Below are positions 41,170 through 51,312 of a stretch of 64,000 bases of DNA, piece after piece (position 1 is the first letter of the stretch; each line of letters starts with the position of its first letter). The DNA is from Rhizobiaceae bacterium. Lineage in GTDB: Bacteria > Pseudomonadota > Alphaproteobacteria > Rhizobiales > Rhizobiaceae. The stretch is from contig JAEPMJ010000004.1 of assembly GCA_017644005.1 (NCBI GenBank), positions 488,885-552,884 on the forward strand, given 5' to 3'. The position numbers and the translations under genes are program-made. The notes below the pieces were generated by a model. The model was not told the origin of the DNA. It saw nothing but the letters and a program-made list of their open reading frames with translations, and made no database searches.

Positions 41170-41571
41170 TCATTTCTTGGCGCGATCCGGCGGGGTTTCG
41201 ACTGCGAGCCCCGCATCGCGCCAGGCGCCGAACCCGCCTTCGATATGGGCCACCTTGTCGAGGCCCATATCCTGCGCGGTCTTTGTGGCCAGGGCGGAGC
41301 GCCAGCCTGCCGCGCAGAAAAACACGAACCCCTTTCCAGAGGAGAAAATCTCCTTGTGGTAGGGACTTTCCGGATCGATCCAGAATTCCAGCATACCGCG
41401 CGGGCAGTGGTGCGCGCCCGGAACCCGGCCTTCGCGCTGCAGTTCGCGGATGTCGCGAAGGTCGATCAGGAGTGTTTCGCCGCTTTCCAGACGTTTCGCG
41501 GCTTCCTGAGGGGAGATCGTCTCGATTTCCGCATTGGCCTCGTCGACCAGCGCCCGGTAGCCCTTTTTCAT
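41170..41571 (-). CDS. Rhodanese-like sulfurtransferase
   Basis: 133 residues, single rhodanese domain. Active-site Cys86 is in VFFCAAGWRSALA; LLIDLRDIRELQREGRVPGA is the CH2A-type motif and HIEGGFGAWRDAG the end. Short single-domain rhodaneses carry sulfane sulfur for cluster, tRNA or cofactor synthesis, or detoxify. It starts 9 bp after the fumarase stop on the same strand and is probably cotranscribed with it. Confidence 0.92.
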   Translation of the reverse strand: MKKGYRALVDEANAEIETISPQEAAKRLESGETLLIDLRDIRELQREGRVPGAHHCPRGMLEFWIDPESPYHKEIFSSGKGFVFFCAAGWRSALATKTAQDMGLDKVAHIEGGFGAWRDAGLAVETPPDRAKK

Positions 41572-41580
41572 CGTCTCACC

Positions 41581-43200
41581 TCAGCCGAGATTGAGTTCCT
41601 TGAAGAAGTCGTTGCCTTTGTCATCGATGACGATGAAGGCCGGGAAGTCTTCGACCTCAATGCGCCAGATCGCTTCCATGCCTAATTCGGCGTATTCAAC
41701 GACCTCGACCTTCTTGATGCAATCCTGTGCCAGCCGCGCTGCAGGACCGCCGATCGAACCCAGATAGAAGCCGCCGTGCCGGCCGCAGGCTTCGCGCACC
41801 TGCCGCGAGCGGTTGCCCTTGGCAAGCATCACCATGGAGCCGCCGAATGACTGGAACTGGTCGACGAAGGAGTCCATGCGACCCGCCGTCGTCGGCCCGA
41901 AGGAGCCCGAGGCGTAGCCGGTGGGTGTTTTTGCGGGGCCTGCGTAGTAAATCGGGTGGTTCTTGAAATAGTCGGGCATCGGTTCGCCGGCTTCAAGCCG
42001 GGCGCGTATTTTCGCATGCGCAAGATCGCGAGCGACAATGATCGGGCCGGAGAGCGAAAGTCGAGTCTTCACAGGATGCTGGCTGAGCTCGCTCAGAATC
42101 TGGCTCATAGGCTGATTGAGATCGACGCGCACCACATGATCCGTCAGCGAGCTCTCGTCGATATCGGGCATATATTTCGCCGGGTTGGTCTCCAGCTGCT
42201 CCACGAAGATGCCGTCGCGGGTGATCTTGCCCATTGCCTGGCGGTCGGCCGAGCATGAGACGCCAAGTCCGATCGGCAGCGACGCGCCGTGGCGCGGCAG
42301 GCGGATAACCCGCACGTCGTGGCAGAAATATTTGCCTCCGAACTGGGCGCCGACACCCATCTGCTGCGTAAGTTTGTGAACCTCAGCCTCCATTTCGAGA
42401 TCGCGGAAGGCGTGGCCAGCCTCACTGCCCGAGGTCGGCAACGTGTCGAGATAGCGCGTCGAGGCGAGCTTGACCGTTTTCAGGTTCATCTCGGCCGAAG
42501 TGCCGCCGATGACAATTGCCAGATGGTATGGCGGGCAGGCAGCTGTGCCGAGCGTCAGTATCTTCTCCTTCAGGAACTCGATCATGCGGTCGTGCGTCAG
42601 CAGAGACGGCGTACCCTGATACAGGAAGGTTTTGTTGGCCGAGCCGCCCCCCTTGGCGACAAAAAGAAATTTGTAGGCGTCTTCGCCTTCCTCGTAGATG
42701 TCGATCTGGGCTGGCAGATTGTTCTTCGTGTTCTTTTCCTCAAACATCGCAAGCGGTGCCAGCTGCGAATAGCGAAGGTTTTTCTTCTCATAGGCGTCGA
42801 GCACACCACGTCCCAGCGCGTCAACATCGCCACCATCGGTCCAGACGCGGCGGCCTTTCTTGCCCATCACGATCGCGGTGCCTGTGTCCTGGCACATGGG
42901 CAGCACGCCGCCCGCGGCGATATTGGCGTTCTTCAGAAGATCGTAGGCGACAAAGCGGTCATTGTCCGTTGCCTCCGAGTCTTCCAGGATCGAAGCGAGT
43001 TGCTTCAGATGACCGGGCCGCAGCAGATGGTTGATATCGGCGAACGCGGTTTCGGAAAGAAGCCTGAGCCCTTCCTGATCGACGGTGAGGATGTCTTCTC
43101 CGCGGAATCTGTCCACCGAAACAAAGTCGGACGTGAGCTTGCGGTATGGCGTCTCATCGGCGGCGAGCGGAAACATTTCCATGGCGGAATGATTGGACAT
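41581..43200 (-). CDS. Class I (iron-sulfur) fumarate hydratase
   Basis: 539 residues, fused alpha and beta parts as in E. coli FumA/FumB. It hydrates fumarate to malate in the TCA cycle. Cluster-binding cysteines are visible in [37 protein letters not shown] and [12 protein letters not shown]; the C-terminal domain contains [11 protein letters not shown] and [14 protein letters not shown]. The enzyme is oxygen-sensitive. Divergent from the SBF transporter gene. Confidence 0.93.
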   Translation of the reverse strand: MSNHSAMEMFPLAADETPYRKLTSDFVSVDRFRGEDILTVDQEGLRLLSETAFADINHLLRPGHLKQLASILEDSEATDNDRFVAYDLLKNANIAAGGVLPMCQDTGTAIVMGKKGRRVWTDGGDVDALGRGVLDAYEKKNLRYSQLAPLAMFEEKNTKNNLPAQIDIYEEGEDAYKFLFVAKGGGSANKTFLYQGTPSLLTHDRMIEFLKEKILTLGTAACPPYHLAIVIGGTSAEMNLKTVKLASTRYLDTLPTSGSEAGHAFRDLEMEAEVHKLTQQMGVGAQFGGKYFCHDVRVIRLPRHGASLPIGLGVSCSADRQAMGKITRDGIFVEQLETNPAKYMPDIDESSLTDHVVRVDLNQPMSQILSELSQHPVKTRLSLSGPIIVARDLAHAKIRARLEAGEPMPDYFKNHPIYYAGPAKTPTGYASGSFGPTTAGRMDSFVDQFQSFGGSMVMLAKGNRSRQVREACGRHGGFYLGSIGGPAARLAQDCIKKVEVVEYAELGMEAIWRIEVEDFPAFIVIDDKGNDFFKELNLG

Positions 43201-43346
43201 TTTTGGCGTTCCAGGTGGATGGCTGCAGTTCCCGCCGTTTTAGTCCGGGCGCGGCGAATGTCCACTGTCGGCCGGGTTTCGCATTCGGTCAAACCACTGC
43301 TAGTGTCGCCCGAAGCCGAGGGCGCAATGCAGGGGAAGAGCCGGTA

Positions 43347-44264
43347 ATGAGCGAAGTCGATTCTGTGATGCTGAATTTCAGCCCCGGAAGCCTGATGCTT
43401 CTCAACGGAATCCTCGCCATCGTGATGTTCGGTGTGGCGCTTGACCTGACATTGAGCGATTTCCGCCGCCTGCTCGACACACCGCGCGCGCTTCTGTTGG
43501 GTTTTTTTTCGCAGTTCCTGTTTTTGCCGGCGGCCACCTTTCTTCTGGTGCTCGCACTGCGGCCGGCGCCCAGCATGGCGCTGGGCATGATGCTGGTCGC
43601 CGCATGTCCGGGCGGCAACATTTCCAATTTCATAACGCACAGGGCGGGGGGCAATACGGCGCTTTCGGTCAGTCTCACAGCGGTCGCAACCGTGTGCGCG
43701 ACTATCATGACGCCGTTCAATCTGGCTTTCTGGGGCAGCCTGTATGCGCCGACGTTGCCCCTCTTGACCGAGACCAGCGTTTCACCTTTCGAGATGGCGT
43801 GGACGGTGGCTATTCTGCTCGTCTTCCCGCTCATTATCGGTATGACGATCAATGCACGCTTCCCGGCGTTCTCGGCGCGCATTCGCGGCACCATGCGCGT
43901 TCTTTCGATGGTCATCTTTGCCGGCTTCGTGATCGGCGCGCTCGCGGCGAACTGGCAGCATTTCATCAACTATGTGAGCCTGGTGGCCGGGCTGGTGCTG
44001 CTCCACAACGCCATCGCGCTTGGCGGCGGCTATGGCATCGCTTGGGCCGGCGGTTTGACGGAGTATGACCGCCGGGCCGTTTCGATCGAAACCGGAATCC
44101 AGAATTCGGGCCTCGGACTGATTCTCATTTTCAATTTCTTCGGCGGTCTCGGCGGCATGGCGATAGTAGCAGCCTGGTGGGGTGTGTGGCACATTCTTTC
44201 CGGCCTGGCTCTGGCGGCGTGGTTCGGCCGTCGCCCCATCAGTACGCGCGGCGCGGCAGCATGA
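43347..44264 (+). CDS. Bile acid:sodium symporter (SBF) family transporter
   Basis: 305 residues from the ATG at 43347 (GGGGAAGAG upstream; the frame is open from 43146 but without similarity). Eight to ten hydrophobic helices with the family motifs FGVALDLTLSDFRRLL, ACPGGNISNFITHRAGGNTA (discontinuous helix and Na-site region) and ETGIQNSGLGLILIF. These carriers import organic anions with Na+; bacterial substrates vary (bile acids, pantoate, thiamine-related or keto acids). Substrate not determined. Divergent from fumarase. Confidence 0.9.
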   Translation: MSEVDSVMLNFSPGSLMLLNGILAIVMFGVALDLTLSDFRRLLDTPRALLLGFFSQFLFLPAATFLLVLALRPAPSMALGMMLVAACPGGNISNFITHRAGGNTALSVSLTAVATVCATIMTPFNLAFWGSLYAPTLPLLTETSVSPFEMAWTVAILLVFPLIIGMTINARFPAFSARIRGTMRVLSMVIFAGFVIGALAANWQHFINYVSLVAGLVLLHNAIALGGGYGIAWAGGLTEYDRRAVSIETGIQNSGLGLILIFNFFGGLGGMAIVAAWWGVWHILSGLALAAWFGRRPISTRGAAA

Positions 44265-44439
44265 GTTGCTCACCGCGGCGAAATTGCATCACGTTTTCGC
44301 GAAAAGCGCTGCATTTCAGCCATGCGGACATATTCGACCTTAACGCTCAGGCAATCGGCACGTATGATTGCCGCATATCTGCTTCGCAAATTCAGGCAAC
44401 GGACTTTATGGGCCGGATTACGGTCGGATTGGGTGATCG

Positions 44440-46362
44440 ATGAGACTTTTCGCCAAACGCGGATTGGTGGCTGCAACGGCTGTCGTTTCCGGAATGGTTA
44501 TGCTGGGGACGCAGCAGGCATCCGCAGAAACGCTTTTTGAACGCCTTTTCGGCGGAAAGCGGATCAAGCGGGCCGAGCAGGTCGAGCCGGAACCGAAGAA
44601 GGTCGTTATCGCGCGCGTCTCGTCGCCCCAGTACTACAATTACAAGGTCGACCCGCTCGTCAGCGTGGATTTTGCGGCTCTTATCAGCACGCTTGAAGAT
44701 GGCGATTTAGATACTCAACGCGCCTCAGCGGGTGAAGTTGTCCTTGCATCGGTATCCGATCCCGCCGAGGCAACACCTGCAATCATATTGCCAGAGATGG
44801 ATGGCGGCGCAGGCAAGTTCGCAGATGCGATCAGCAGCTTGCAGGCTTTCGATCTGATGGCAGAGAAAGAAATCGCAGATGCGATTGTGGCCCATTACGG
44901 CGCCGATCCCGAGTTCATCTGGGTACGTGACGGCAAGCCCAACCATCGCGCGGAAGAGGCGCTTGCGGTGCTTGCCGAAGCGCCTGAGCACGGGCTCGTG
45001 GCCGAGGAGTATCTTGTACCGTCAATCGACAGGCCGGCAGGCGAGGGCGAAGCCATCGACCCGACCTTGCGCCTGGCGCAGTTCGAGATGACGCTGTCGG
45101 CCCGTGTGTTGCGCTACATGCGTGACGCCAACGGTGGTCGCGTCGATCCGAACCGCATTTCAGGTTATCACGATTTTGATCTGAAGACGCTGGATTTGGG
45201 CCATGTACTGGAAGTGCTCGGCGACACATTCGCCGTTCGCACCTACATGGAATCGGTCCATCCTGAAAACAGCGCCTATGCTGCGCTCAAGGCCGAACTG
45301 GCCGAGCTGCGGTCCAGCCAGGAAAAAGCCATCGTCGTGTCGCCCGACCTTTTCCTGCGCGCCGGTCAGTCGTCTCCCGAATTCACCAAGCTGCTCAAGA
45401 TCATCGACCGCGACGCGGATGAGGCGTTCCGGACTGAATTTGGCGAATTGCTTGCTGCAAACATAGATAGCGAAACCTATTCGCAGGAACTGGTGCCTCT
45501 CATCAAAGCCGCGCAGAAAAAGGCCGGCGTCGGCGCCGACGGCGTTATTGGTCCGCGTACTGTCGGGGCGATTGCAGGCGATTCCAAGGCCGATCGCGTC
45601 GAGAAGGTGCAGATAGCGATGGAGCAGTTGCGCTGGCTTCCGTCCCAGTTCGGCGACCGGCACGTTTTCATCAATGTAGCGGAGTTCAAGGTACGCTATT
45701 TTGAGGACGGCGCAGAGAAGCTGGCGATGAAGACTGTTGTGGGCCAGCGCGGCAAGCAAACGAATTTTTTCTACGACGAAATCGAATATGTTGAATTTCA
45801 TCCCTATTGGGGCGTGCCGCGCTCGATACTCGTCAACAAATATCTGCCGAAGCTGGTCAACGATCCGGGTTATCTCGACCGAATAGGTTATGAGGTTTCG
45901 GATGGCTCGGGACGGCGCGTGTCGTCTTCGTCGGTCAACTGGGCCGCTTATGGTGCGCGGCCACCCTTTGACGTCAGGCAGCCGCCAGGACCGAAGAACG
46001 CGCTCGGGGAGATGAAGATCATGTTCCCCAACAAGCACGCGATCTACATGCATGATACACCTGAGAAATACCTCTTCGACCGTGAAAACCGGGCCTATTC
46101 CAGCGGCTGTGTAAGGCTGGAAGACCCGCGTGCGATGGCTGCTGCGGTGCTGAACTGGGATCGGGAAAAGGTTGTCGAGCGCTTGAAGAGCGGGCGCGGA
46201 AAGGAAGAACTTGCCAGCAAGATCCCGGTCTACGTCTCCTATTTCACGGCCTGGCCGGATTCGAGCGGTCGTGTGAACTACGCGCCCGACATTTACAATC
46301 GCGACAGCTACATGCTGAAAGCGATGAACAAGATCGACGAAATGCGCGTTCCAAGCACCTGA
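44440..46362 (+). CDS. Murein L,D-transpeptidase (YcbB/LdtD-like)
   Basis: 640 residues. Signal peptide (RGLVAATAVVSGMVMLGTQQ, then ASAE). Then an L,D-transpeptidase scaffold domain (about 145-300), a peptidoglycan-binding domain (about 345-375, AGVGADGVIGPRTVGAI) and a YkuD catalytic domain (about 400-600) with MHDTPEKYLF and the active site SSGCVRLEDP, Cys557. It makes 3-3 cross-links in peptidoglycan, in the periplasm. Hyphomicrobiales use many such enzymes in polar growth. A terminator follows 24 bp after the stop. Confidence 0.93.
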   Translation: MRLFAKRGLVAATAVVSGMVMLGTQQASAETLFERLFGGKRIKRAEQVEPEPKKVVIARVSSPQYYNYKVDPLVSVDFAALISTLEDGDLDTQRASAGEVVLASVSDPAEATPAIILPEMDGGAGKFADAISSLQAFDLMAEKEIADAIVAHYGADPEFIWVRDGKPNHRAEEALAVLAEAPEHGLVAEEYLVPSIDRPAGEGEAIDPTLRLAQFEMTLSARVLRYMRDANGGRVDPNRISGYHDFDLKTLDLGHVLEVLGDTFAVRTYMESVHPENSAYAALKAELAELRSSQEKAIVVSPDLFLRAGQSSPEFTKLLKIIDRDADEAFRTEFGELLAANIDSETYSQELVPLIKAAQKKAGVGADGVIGPRTVGAIAGDSKADRVEKVQIAMEQLRWLPSQFGDRHVFINVAEFKVRYFEDGAEKLAMKTVVGQRGKQTNFFYDEIEYVEFHPYWGVPRSILVNKYLPKLVNDPGYLDRIGYEVSDGSGRRVSSSSVNWAAYGARPPFDVRQPPGPKNALGEMKIMFPNKHAIYMHDTPEKYLFDRENRAYSSGCVRLEDPRAMAAAVLNWDREKVVERLKSGRGKEELASKIPVYVSYFTAWPDSSGRVNYAPDIYNRDSYMLKAMNKIDEMRVPST

Positions 46363-46385
46363 CGCGCGCCGCAATCCACGCTGAG

Positions 46386-46415
46386 AAACCCGGCACGATG
46401 CCGGGTTTTTCTTTT
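46386..46415 (+). terminator. Intrinsic terminator of the L,D-transpeptidase gene
   Basis: Nine-base-pair stem AAACCCGGC / GCCGGGTTT with loop ACGAT, then TTCTTTT. It ends 24-50 bp after the stop and separates the gene from tRNA-Val. Confidence 0.9.
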
Positions 46416-46519
46416 GCGATCTGAAGGCGGCGATGACCTTATTGCCGATGCAACTGGCGCGCTTGACTTGGTCAAGGGCCGCACCTTATATCCCGCTTCC
46501 GGTCGCGGAAGCGCCATCG

Positions 46520-46594
46520 GGGCGATTAGCTCAGCGGGAGAGCACACCCTTCACACGGGTGGGGTCGCTGGTTCAATCCCAGCATCGCCCACCA
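46520..46594 (+). tRNA. tRNA-Val (anticodon CAC)
   Basis: Acceptor stem GGGCGAT (46520-46526) pairs with ATCGCCC (46584-46590); D-loop region TAGCTCAGCGGGAGAGC; anticodon stem CACCC/GGGTG with loop TTCACAC, giving anticodon CAC for GUG codons; variable loop GGTC-like; T arm CTGGTTCAATCCCAG. Discriminator A and an encoded CCA (46592-46594) follow. Confidence 0.95.
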
Positions 46595-46635
46595 TTCCCC
46601 TATTCAGCCATTCGGGATCTCGTCCGCGCCGAACG

Positions 46636-47319
46636 TCAGTTCGCCACCGAGTGCAGAAGCCTGCCTACCAGTTGCTCGGTCAATTCGTCGAAATGCGAAA
46701 TGACATGCGAGGGATCGAAATTGCTGACATGGCGGTCGGTGTAGCCGAAATCGACGGCAACCACCGGAATGCCGGCGGCGATGGCGGTTTTGATGTCGGT
46801 TTCGGAATCGCCGACCATGATTGCCCGATCCGGGAATCCACCCGCCGCTTCTATGGTGAGCGTCAGATGACGAGGGTCCGGTTTGCGGTGGGCGAAGGTG
46901 TCTTGGCCGCAAATCGCCTTGAACCGGTCGCGCAAGCCGAGGCTCCCGAGCAGTTCGACCGACATGCCTTCATATTTGTTGGTGCAAACCGCGAAGGAAA
47001 AACCCGCATCCGAAAATCTGTCCAGCGCCTCCGGCACCCCCGGATAAGGCCGCGACCTGCCAGGCATGTTTGCCGAATAATGCTCGAGGAATACGTCGAA
47101 CAGCTTTGCGAGCGTGGGTTTGGTCAGTTCGAGCTGCCGTGCCTCGAATGCGCGTTCGATCATCACTTTGGCGCCCATGCCGACCAGGCGCCTGATGTCG
47201 GCACCGTCGACCGGTTCCATATCGACGGTCGCCAGGGTGTGATTGAGACTGTCGAGCAGGTCCGGGGCGGTATCGACCAGGGTTCCGTCGAGGTCGAACA
47301 CGATGATCGGCGCTGTCAT
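46636..47319 (-). CDS. gph: Phosphoglycolate phosphatase
   Basis: 227 residues from the ATG at 47319. HAD-superfamily phosphatase: motif [14 protein letters not shown] with nucleophile and acid Asp, motif [10 protein letters not shown], motif III Lys in AHRKPDP, motif [15 protein letters not shown]. The helical cap is type C1 as in Gph. It hydrolyses 2-phosphoglycolate, for example from DNA repair of 3' ends or oxygenase activity. Divergent from rpiA, and converging toward tRNA-Val. Confidence 0.92.
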   Translation of the reverse strand: MTAPIIVFDLDGTLVDTAPDLLDSLNHTLATVDMEPVDGADIRRLVGMGAKVMIERAFEARQLELTKPTLAKLFDVFLEHYSANMPGRSRPYPGVPEALDRFSDAGFSFAVCTNKYEGMSVELLGSLGLRDRFKAICGQDTFAHRKPDPRHLTLTIEAAGGFPDRAIMVGDSETDIKTAIAAGIPVVAVDFGYTDRHVSNFDPSHVISHFDELTEQLVGRLLHSVAN

Positions 47320-47468
47320 TTCTGCTCCCGTTATGGACGGGCAAGGCGATAGCGTGGCTTTTCGTGCCGGGCAAGTTTGCACGGCATTGGCGTGGAAAGT
47401 TTTGGCGCTTGTTGCCAAAGATGTTAACCAGCGCGCCGCTCGAATCACATTTTTCACGACAGGCAGTC

Positions 47469-48170
47469 ATGGATCCCAAAACGCTCAAGATCGAAGCCGC
47501 GCGCGCCGCGCTGGCTTATGTCGAAGACGGAATGAAGCTCGGCATCGGCACCGGCTCAACGGCGGAAGAGTTCGTGCGGCTCTTGGCGACGCGAGTGGGT
47601 GAGGGCCTCAATGTCATTGGAGTGCCGACTTCGGAACGCACCGCGGCGCTTTGCGGCGAACTCGGCGTGCCGCTGACGACGCTCGACGAGGAACCGGCAC
47701 TCGATCTGGTGATCGATGGTGCAGACGAGATCGATCCACAGCTTTCCCTCATAAAGGGCGGCGGTGGTGCGCTCTTGCGCGAAAAGATCGTCGCTGCCGC
47801 ATCACGGCGCATGGTCGTCATTGCGGACAAGAGCAAGCTGGTTTCCGAACTGGGCGCATTTCCGTTGCCGGTCGAAGTCAACCGCTTCGGATTGAAAGCG
47901 ACCGAGCTGGCGATTTCAGCCGCTGTGGCGGGTCTGGGCCTTAACTGTGACTTCGGTTTGCGGATGACTGGCAGCGAGCCATTTGTTACAGACGGCGGCC
48001 ACTTGATAATTGACGCATCTTTTGGCCGCATTCGGGATGCAAGAGCGCTTTCCGAAGCCCTCCACGCCATACCTGGCGTGGTGGAGCATGGTCTTTTTCT
48101 GGGGCTGGCGGATGTGGCGATCGTTGCCGCTGAAAGCGGAATTGAGACGATCACGGCAAACCGTCACTAG
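47469..48170 (+). CDS. rpiA: Ribose-5-phosphate isomerase A
   Basis: 233 residues from the ATG at 47469, which has AGGCAG upstream; the frame is open from 47364. Interconverts ribose 5-phosphate and ribulose 5-phosphate. Family motifs: [32 protein letters not shown] with catalytic Asp, [16 protein letters not shown] and VEVNRFG. Followed by the DUF2059 gene 15 bp on, probably one transcript ending at the terminator at 48783. Confidence 0.95.
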   Translation: MDPKTLKIEAARAALAYVEDGMKLGIGTGSTAEEFVRLLATRVGEGLNVIGVPTSERTAALCGELGVPLTTLDEEPALDLVIDGADEIDPQLSLIKGGGGALLREKIVAAASRRMVVIADKSKLVSELGAFPLPVEVNRFGLKATELAISAAVAGLGLNCDFGLRMTGSEPFVTDGGHLIIDASFGRIRDARALSEALHAIPGVVEHGLFLGLADVAIVAAESGIETITANRH

Positions 48171-48185
48171 GGAGTATTCACTACT

Positions 48186-48749
48186 ATGCATCTGGCCATT
48201 CGCGCCCGTACCGTTTTCGCCGCATTTGCCACGTCGGCGATGTTAGCATTTGCGTCGCCCGCATTGTCGCAGGACGTTTCAGAGAGCCACCTCAAAGCGG
48301 CGCGCGCCGCGATCGATGCGCTGACATCGACGCAACAATATGATGGCGTTCTGCCGCAGGCCGCACAGGCGTTGAAGCAGGAGCTGATTCAGAAGAACCC
48401 CGACCTTGGCTCAATGATCAGCAACGTCGTTGATGAAGAGACGCTGGCGCTTGCGCCGCGCCGAGGCGATCTGGAGCGCGAAGCAGCACAGATCTACGCC
48501 AAGATATTTACTGAACAGCAACTTCAGGAAATGACGGCATTCTATGAGTCGGAAACCGGCAAGAAGCTGCTTGAGGACGGCGCTCTGGTTGCGCGTCAGG
48601 TTCATGAGGCCGCCGGTATCTGGCAGCGCGGCCTCGCGCGCGATCTTGCGCAGAGTGTCGGTGCCAGAGTGCAGGCGATAATCGACGCCAATGCAGACAA
48701 AGCACCTGCTGGCGGCGAGGCACCGGCCGCGCCGGAGAGCTCGAACTAG
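48186..48749 (+). CDS. DUF2059 exported protein
   Basis: 187 residues with a Sec signal peptide (AFATSAMLAFASPALSQD). The DUF2059 core lies at about 80-150: YAKIFTEQQLQEMTAFYESE and TGKKLLEDGALVARQ, a helical domain of unknown function in many alphaproteobacterial periplasmic proteins. The tail (ADKAPAGGEAPAAPESS) is a low-complexity Ala/Pro stretch. It follows rpiA closely. Confidence 0.88.
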   Translation: MHLAIRARTVFAAFATSAMLAFASPALSQDVSESHLKAARAAIDALTSTQQYDGVLPQAAQALKQELIQKNPDLGSMISNVVDEETLALAPRRGDLEREAAQIYAKIFTEQQLQEMTAFYESETGKKLLEDGALVARQVHEAAGIWQRGLARDLAQSVGARVQAIIDANADKAPAGGEAPAAPESSN

Positions 48750-48782
48750 CACTTCTGAGACAGTGTTGAATTTTTCGAAACC

Positions 48783-48815
48783 GAAAGCCCGGCGCCCGCG
48801 CCGGGCTTTCTTTTT
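48783..48815 (+). terminator. Intrinsic terminator of rpiA-DUF2059
   Basis: Stem AAAGCCCGGC / GCCGGGCTTT with loop GCCCGC, followed by CTTTTT. Lies 34 bp after the DUF2059 stop and before gor. Confidence 0.93.
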
Positions 48816-48878
48816 GCCGCCCACGTGCCTAGATCGTGCGCTCCACCATCTCTTCGCCGCGACCACGGGAGACCCTTG

Positions 48879-50267
48879 ATGGCCAGTTACGATTACGATC
48901 TCTTCGTCATTGGCGGAGGCTCCGGCGGCGTGAGGGCAGGGCGCGTTGCAGCTTCGCTGGGAAAGCGCGTCGCGGTTGCGGAGGAATATCGCTTCGGCGG
49001 TACCTGCGTCATTCGCGGCTGCGTTCCCAAGAAGCTCTTTGTCTATGCGTCTCAATTTGCGGAACATTTCGAAGATGCGGGAGGGTACGGCTGGTCGGTC
49101 GAGAGGCCGACATTCGACTGGCCAACGCTCATAGCCAACAAGGACAGGGAAATTGCCCGGCTGGAAGCCGCCTACCGTTCCGGGCTCGACAACGCAAAAG
49201 CCGAGATGATCGACAGCCGTGCCGTGCTGGTCGACGATCATCATGTGCGGATCGTCGCCGAAGGCCGGGTGGTGAGCGCGGAAACGATTCTGATCGCAAC
49301 GGGCGGGCGACCCAACCCGCACCAGGCACTGCCGGGGCGTGAAAACTGTATCAGTTCGAACGAGGCGTTCCATCTTGCGGAGCTGCCGCGCAGCATTGCC
49401 ATCGAAGGCGGAGGTTATATCGCGGTCGAATTCGCCAATATCTTCCATGGCCTCGGTGTCGAAACGACGCTTATCTATCGCGGCAAGGAAATCCTCGGCC
49501 GCTTCGACATGGATGTGCGACGCGCGCTGCACGAGGAGATGGAGAAGAAGGGTATTCGCATCCTGTGCCAGTCGGTCGCCATCGGGGTTGACAAGCAGGC
49601 GGATGGCACGCTGGCGGTACATCTCAACACAGGCGACACATTGCAGGTCGAGCAGATGATGCTCGCCATCGGCCGGCTGCCGAATACCGAAGGTCTCGGG
49701 CTCGAGGCTGCTGGCGTGGAGGTCGGTCGGACCGGCGAAATCCTGGTGGACGAATATTCACGTACGAATGTCGCGAACATTTATGCGATCGGCGACGTGA
49801 CAAACCGCGTACAGCTCACACCGGTCGCGATCCACGAAGCCATGTGCCTTATCGACACCCTCTACCGCGGCAAGCCGACCAGCCCGGATCACGAGGCGAT
49901 CCCGACCGCAGTGTTTTCGCAGCCCGAAATCGGTACGGTCGGCCTGTCGGAAGACGCCGCTTCGGTACAGTATGACGAACTCGAAATTTATCTCGCGCGT
50001 TTCCGGCCGATGCGGCATACGCTCTCTGGCCGCGATGAGAGAATGGTGATGAAACTCGTCGTCGATGGCGAGAGCCGGAAAGTGCTCGGAGCACATGTTT
50101 TGGGCCCTGACGCGGGGGAGATGGCACAGCTTCTGGGCATACCGATCAAAGCGGGGCTGACCAAAGACGATTTCGACCGCACGATGGCATTGCATCCCTC
50201 GGCCGCGGAGGAGCTGGTGACGATGTATCAGCCGACCTATCGCGTGAAAAACGGCCAGAGAGTTTAA
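48879..50267 (+). CDS. gor: Glutathione-disulfide reductase
   Basis: 462 residues from the ATG at 48879 (GGGAG upstream); the open frame from 48825 adds no similarity. FAD-binding FVIGGGSGGVRAGR at the N-terminus, redox-active disulfide Cys43-Cys48 in GGTCVIRGCVPKK, NADPH-binding GGGYIAVEFANIFHG with the Arg pair of NADPH users (IYRGKE), and the dimer-interface active His in ALHPSAAEE. Reduces oxidised glutathione with NADPH in the cytosol. No other glutathione gene follows except the cyclotransferase at 51313. Confidence 0.95.
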   Translation: MASYDYDLFVIGGGSGGVRAGRVAASLGKRVAVAEEYRFGGTCVIRGCVPKKLFVYASQFAEHFEDAGGYGWSVERPTFDWPTLIANKDREIARLEAAYRSGLDNAKAEMIDSRAVLVDDHHVRIVAEGRVVSAETILIATGGRPNPHQALPGRENCISSNEAFHLAELPRSIAIEGGGYIAVEFANIFHGLGVETTLIYRGKEILGRFDMDVRRALHEEMEKKGIRILCQSVAIGVDKQADGTLAVHLNTGDTLQVEQMMLAIGRLPNTEGLGLEAAGVEVGRTGEILVDEYSRTNVANIYAIGDVTNRVQLTPVAIHEAMCLIDTLYRGKPTSPDHEAIPTAVFSQPEIGTVGLSEDAASVQYDELEIYLARFRPMRHTLSGRDERMVMKLVVDGESRKVLGAHVLGPDAGEMAQLLGIPIKAGLTKDDFDRTMALHPSAAEELVTMYQPTYRVKNGQRV

Positions 50268-50272
50268 GCAGT

Positions 50273-51187
50273 CTAACCAGCCTGGCCCATCGTCATGTGT
50301 TTGCCCTCGAGCAGCCAGGCGATGAATTGCGGCCACAGCGTTTCGGCAAAGCGCGAGCGGAAGAAGCCCAGGTGTCCGATCTCGTCGGCTCCGCCGTCTT
50401 GGGGCGACAGCCATCGCGTTTCGACGGGTGCATTGCTGTAATAGCTCATGAGCTTGGCCGTCGCGCGCGGGTTTCCCCACGGATCGTCACTCATGCCAAG
50501 GGTGAGAATCGGCGTTGTCACCGTCGCTATGCGCGAAACCTCCGGAACCTGCGGATCGCCGAAGAAATACTCCGGATGCCTGCACCATCTGGCCCAGTCG
50601 CGAAAACAGGAGGAGGGTATCGGCTCGCCAAGCCCCATCCAGCGCGGCATGCTGGAAAAAAGATATGAAACCGGAACGCCGACCAGGTTCATGCGCGCCC
50701 AGACTGTCGGATCGTCGAGCAATGCATGATAGCCGGACATCGTTGCGACCATGCCGTAGCGTTCGAAGCGTTCCGCAATGCCGCTCAGGCCGAGCGCCTG
50801 GCCACCGAATGACTGGCCCACACCGACCATAGGGTGTGTCGGGGCGACCGCGTCCAGCTTTGCCGCTGCCGCCGGAAGGTCGAGCAGGGCCCAGTCGCGA
50901 TAATTGAGGCGTTTGCGCCACCCGCGCGGCGGCGTCGAACCGCCAACACCGCGATAATCGTAGACCATGGCGGCCCGCGCGCCGGAGGCAACGCATGCTC
51001 TGGCGAAATTCACATAGAGCCCGCGCGGAACCGCCGTCGCCCCCGAAACAAGGACCATCGGCCCTTGGCCGGCGCCCTGGAAGACGGTGGCGGCCAAAGG
51101 GAAGCCGTCCGACGTTTCCACGATGACTTCGGCACCGGCCTTGATTTCCTCTCGTTCGGAGGCGGTCCTTTGCGGCTGATCGAGCAT
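50273..51187 (-). CDS. Alpha/beta hydrolase (esterase-like)
   Basis: 304 residues from the ATG at 51187; the frame is open to 51253 but the extra residues are not family-like. Core segments: PMVLVSGATAVPRGLYVNFA, MVYDYRGVGGS, GVGQSFGGQALGLS (nucleophile Ser), TLGMSDDPWGNP (acid) and GGADEIGHLGFFR (His). This group is often annotated as predicted alpha/beta hydrolase or alginate-type esterase with substrate unknown. It converges on gor with 5 bp between the stops and is divergent from the cyclotransferase gene. Confidence 0.85.
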   Translation of the reverse strand: MLDQPQRTASEREEIKAGAEVIVETSDGFPLAATVFQGAGQGPMVLVSGATAVPRGLYVNFARACVASGARAAMVYDYRGVGGSTPPRGWRKRLNYRDWALLDLPAAAAKLDAVAPTHPMVGVGQSFGGQALGLSGIAERFERYGMVATMSGYHALLDDPTVWARMNLVGVPVSYLFSSMPRWMGLGEPIPSSCFRDWARWCRHPEYFFGDPQVPEVSRIATVTTPILTLGMSDDPWGNPRATAKLMSYYSNAPVETRWLSPQDGGADEIGHLGFFRSRFAETLWPQFIAWLLEGKHMTMGQAG

Positions 51188-51312
51188 GCCAAACCCCGGG
51201 ATTCTATCTACGTGAAACGTACCATTGACGTGAACGTCAAAGTCAATATCCATCCGCGCGGAATCTATCGTGGGTGCTTGCGTATGTGCGCCAACGGGCT
51301 AGCTTGGTTGCG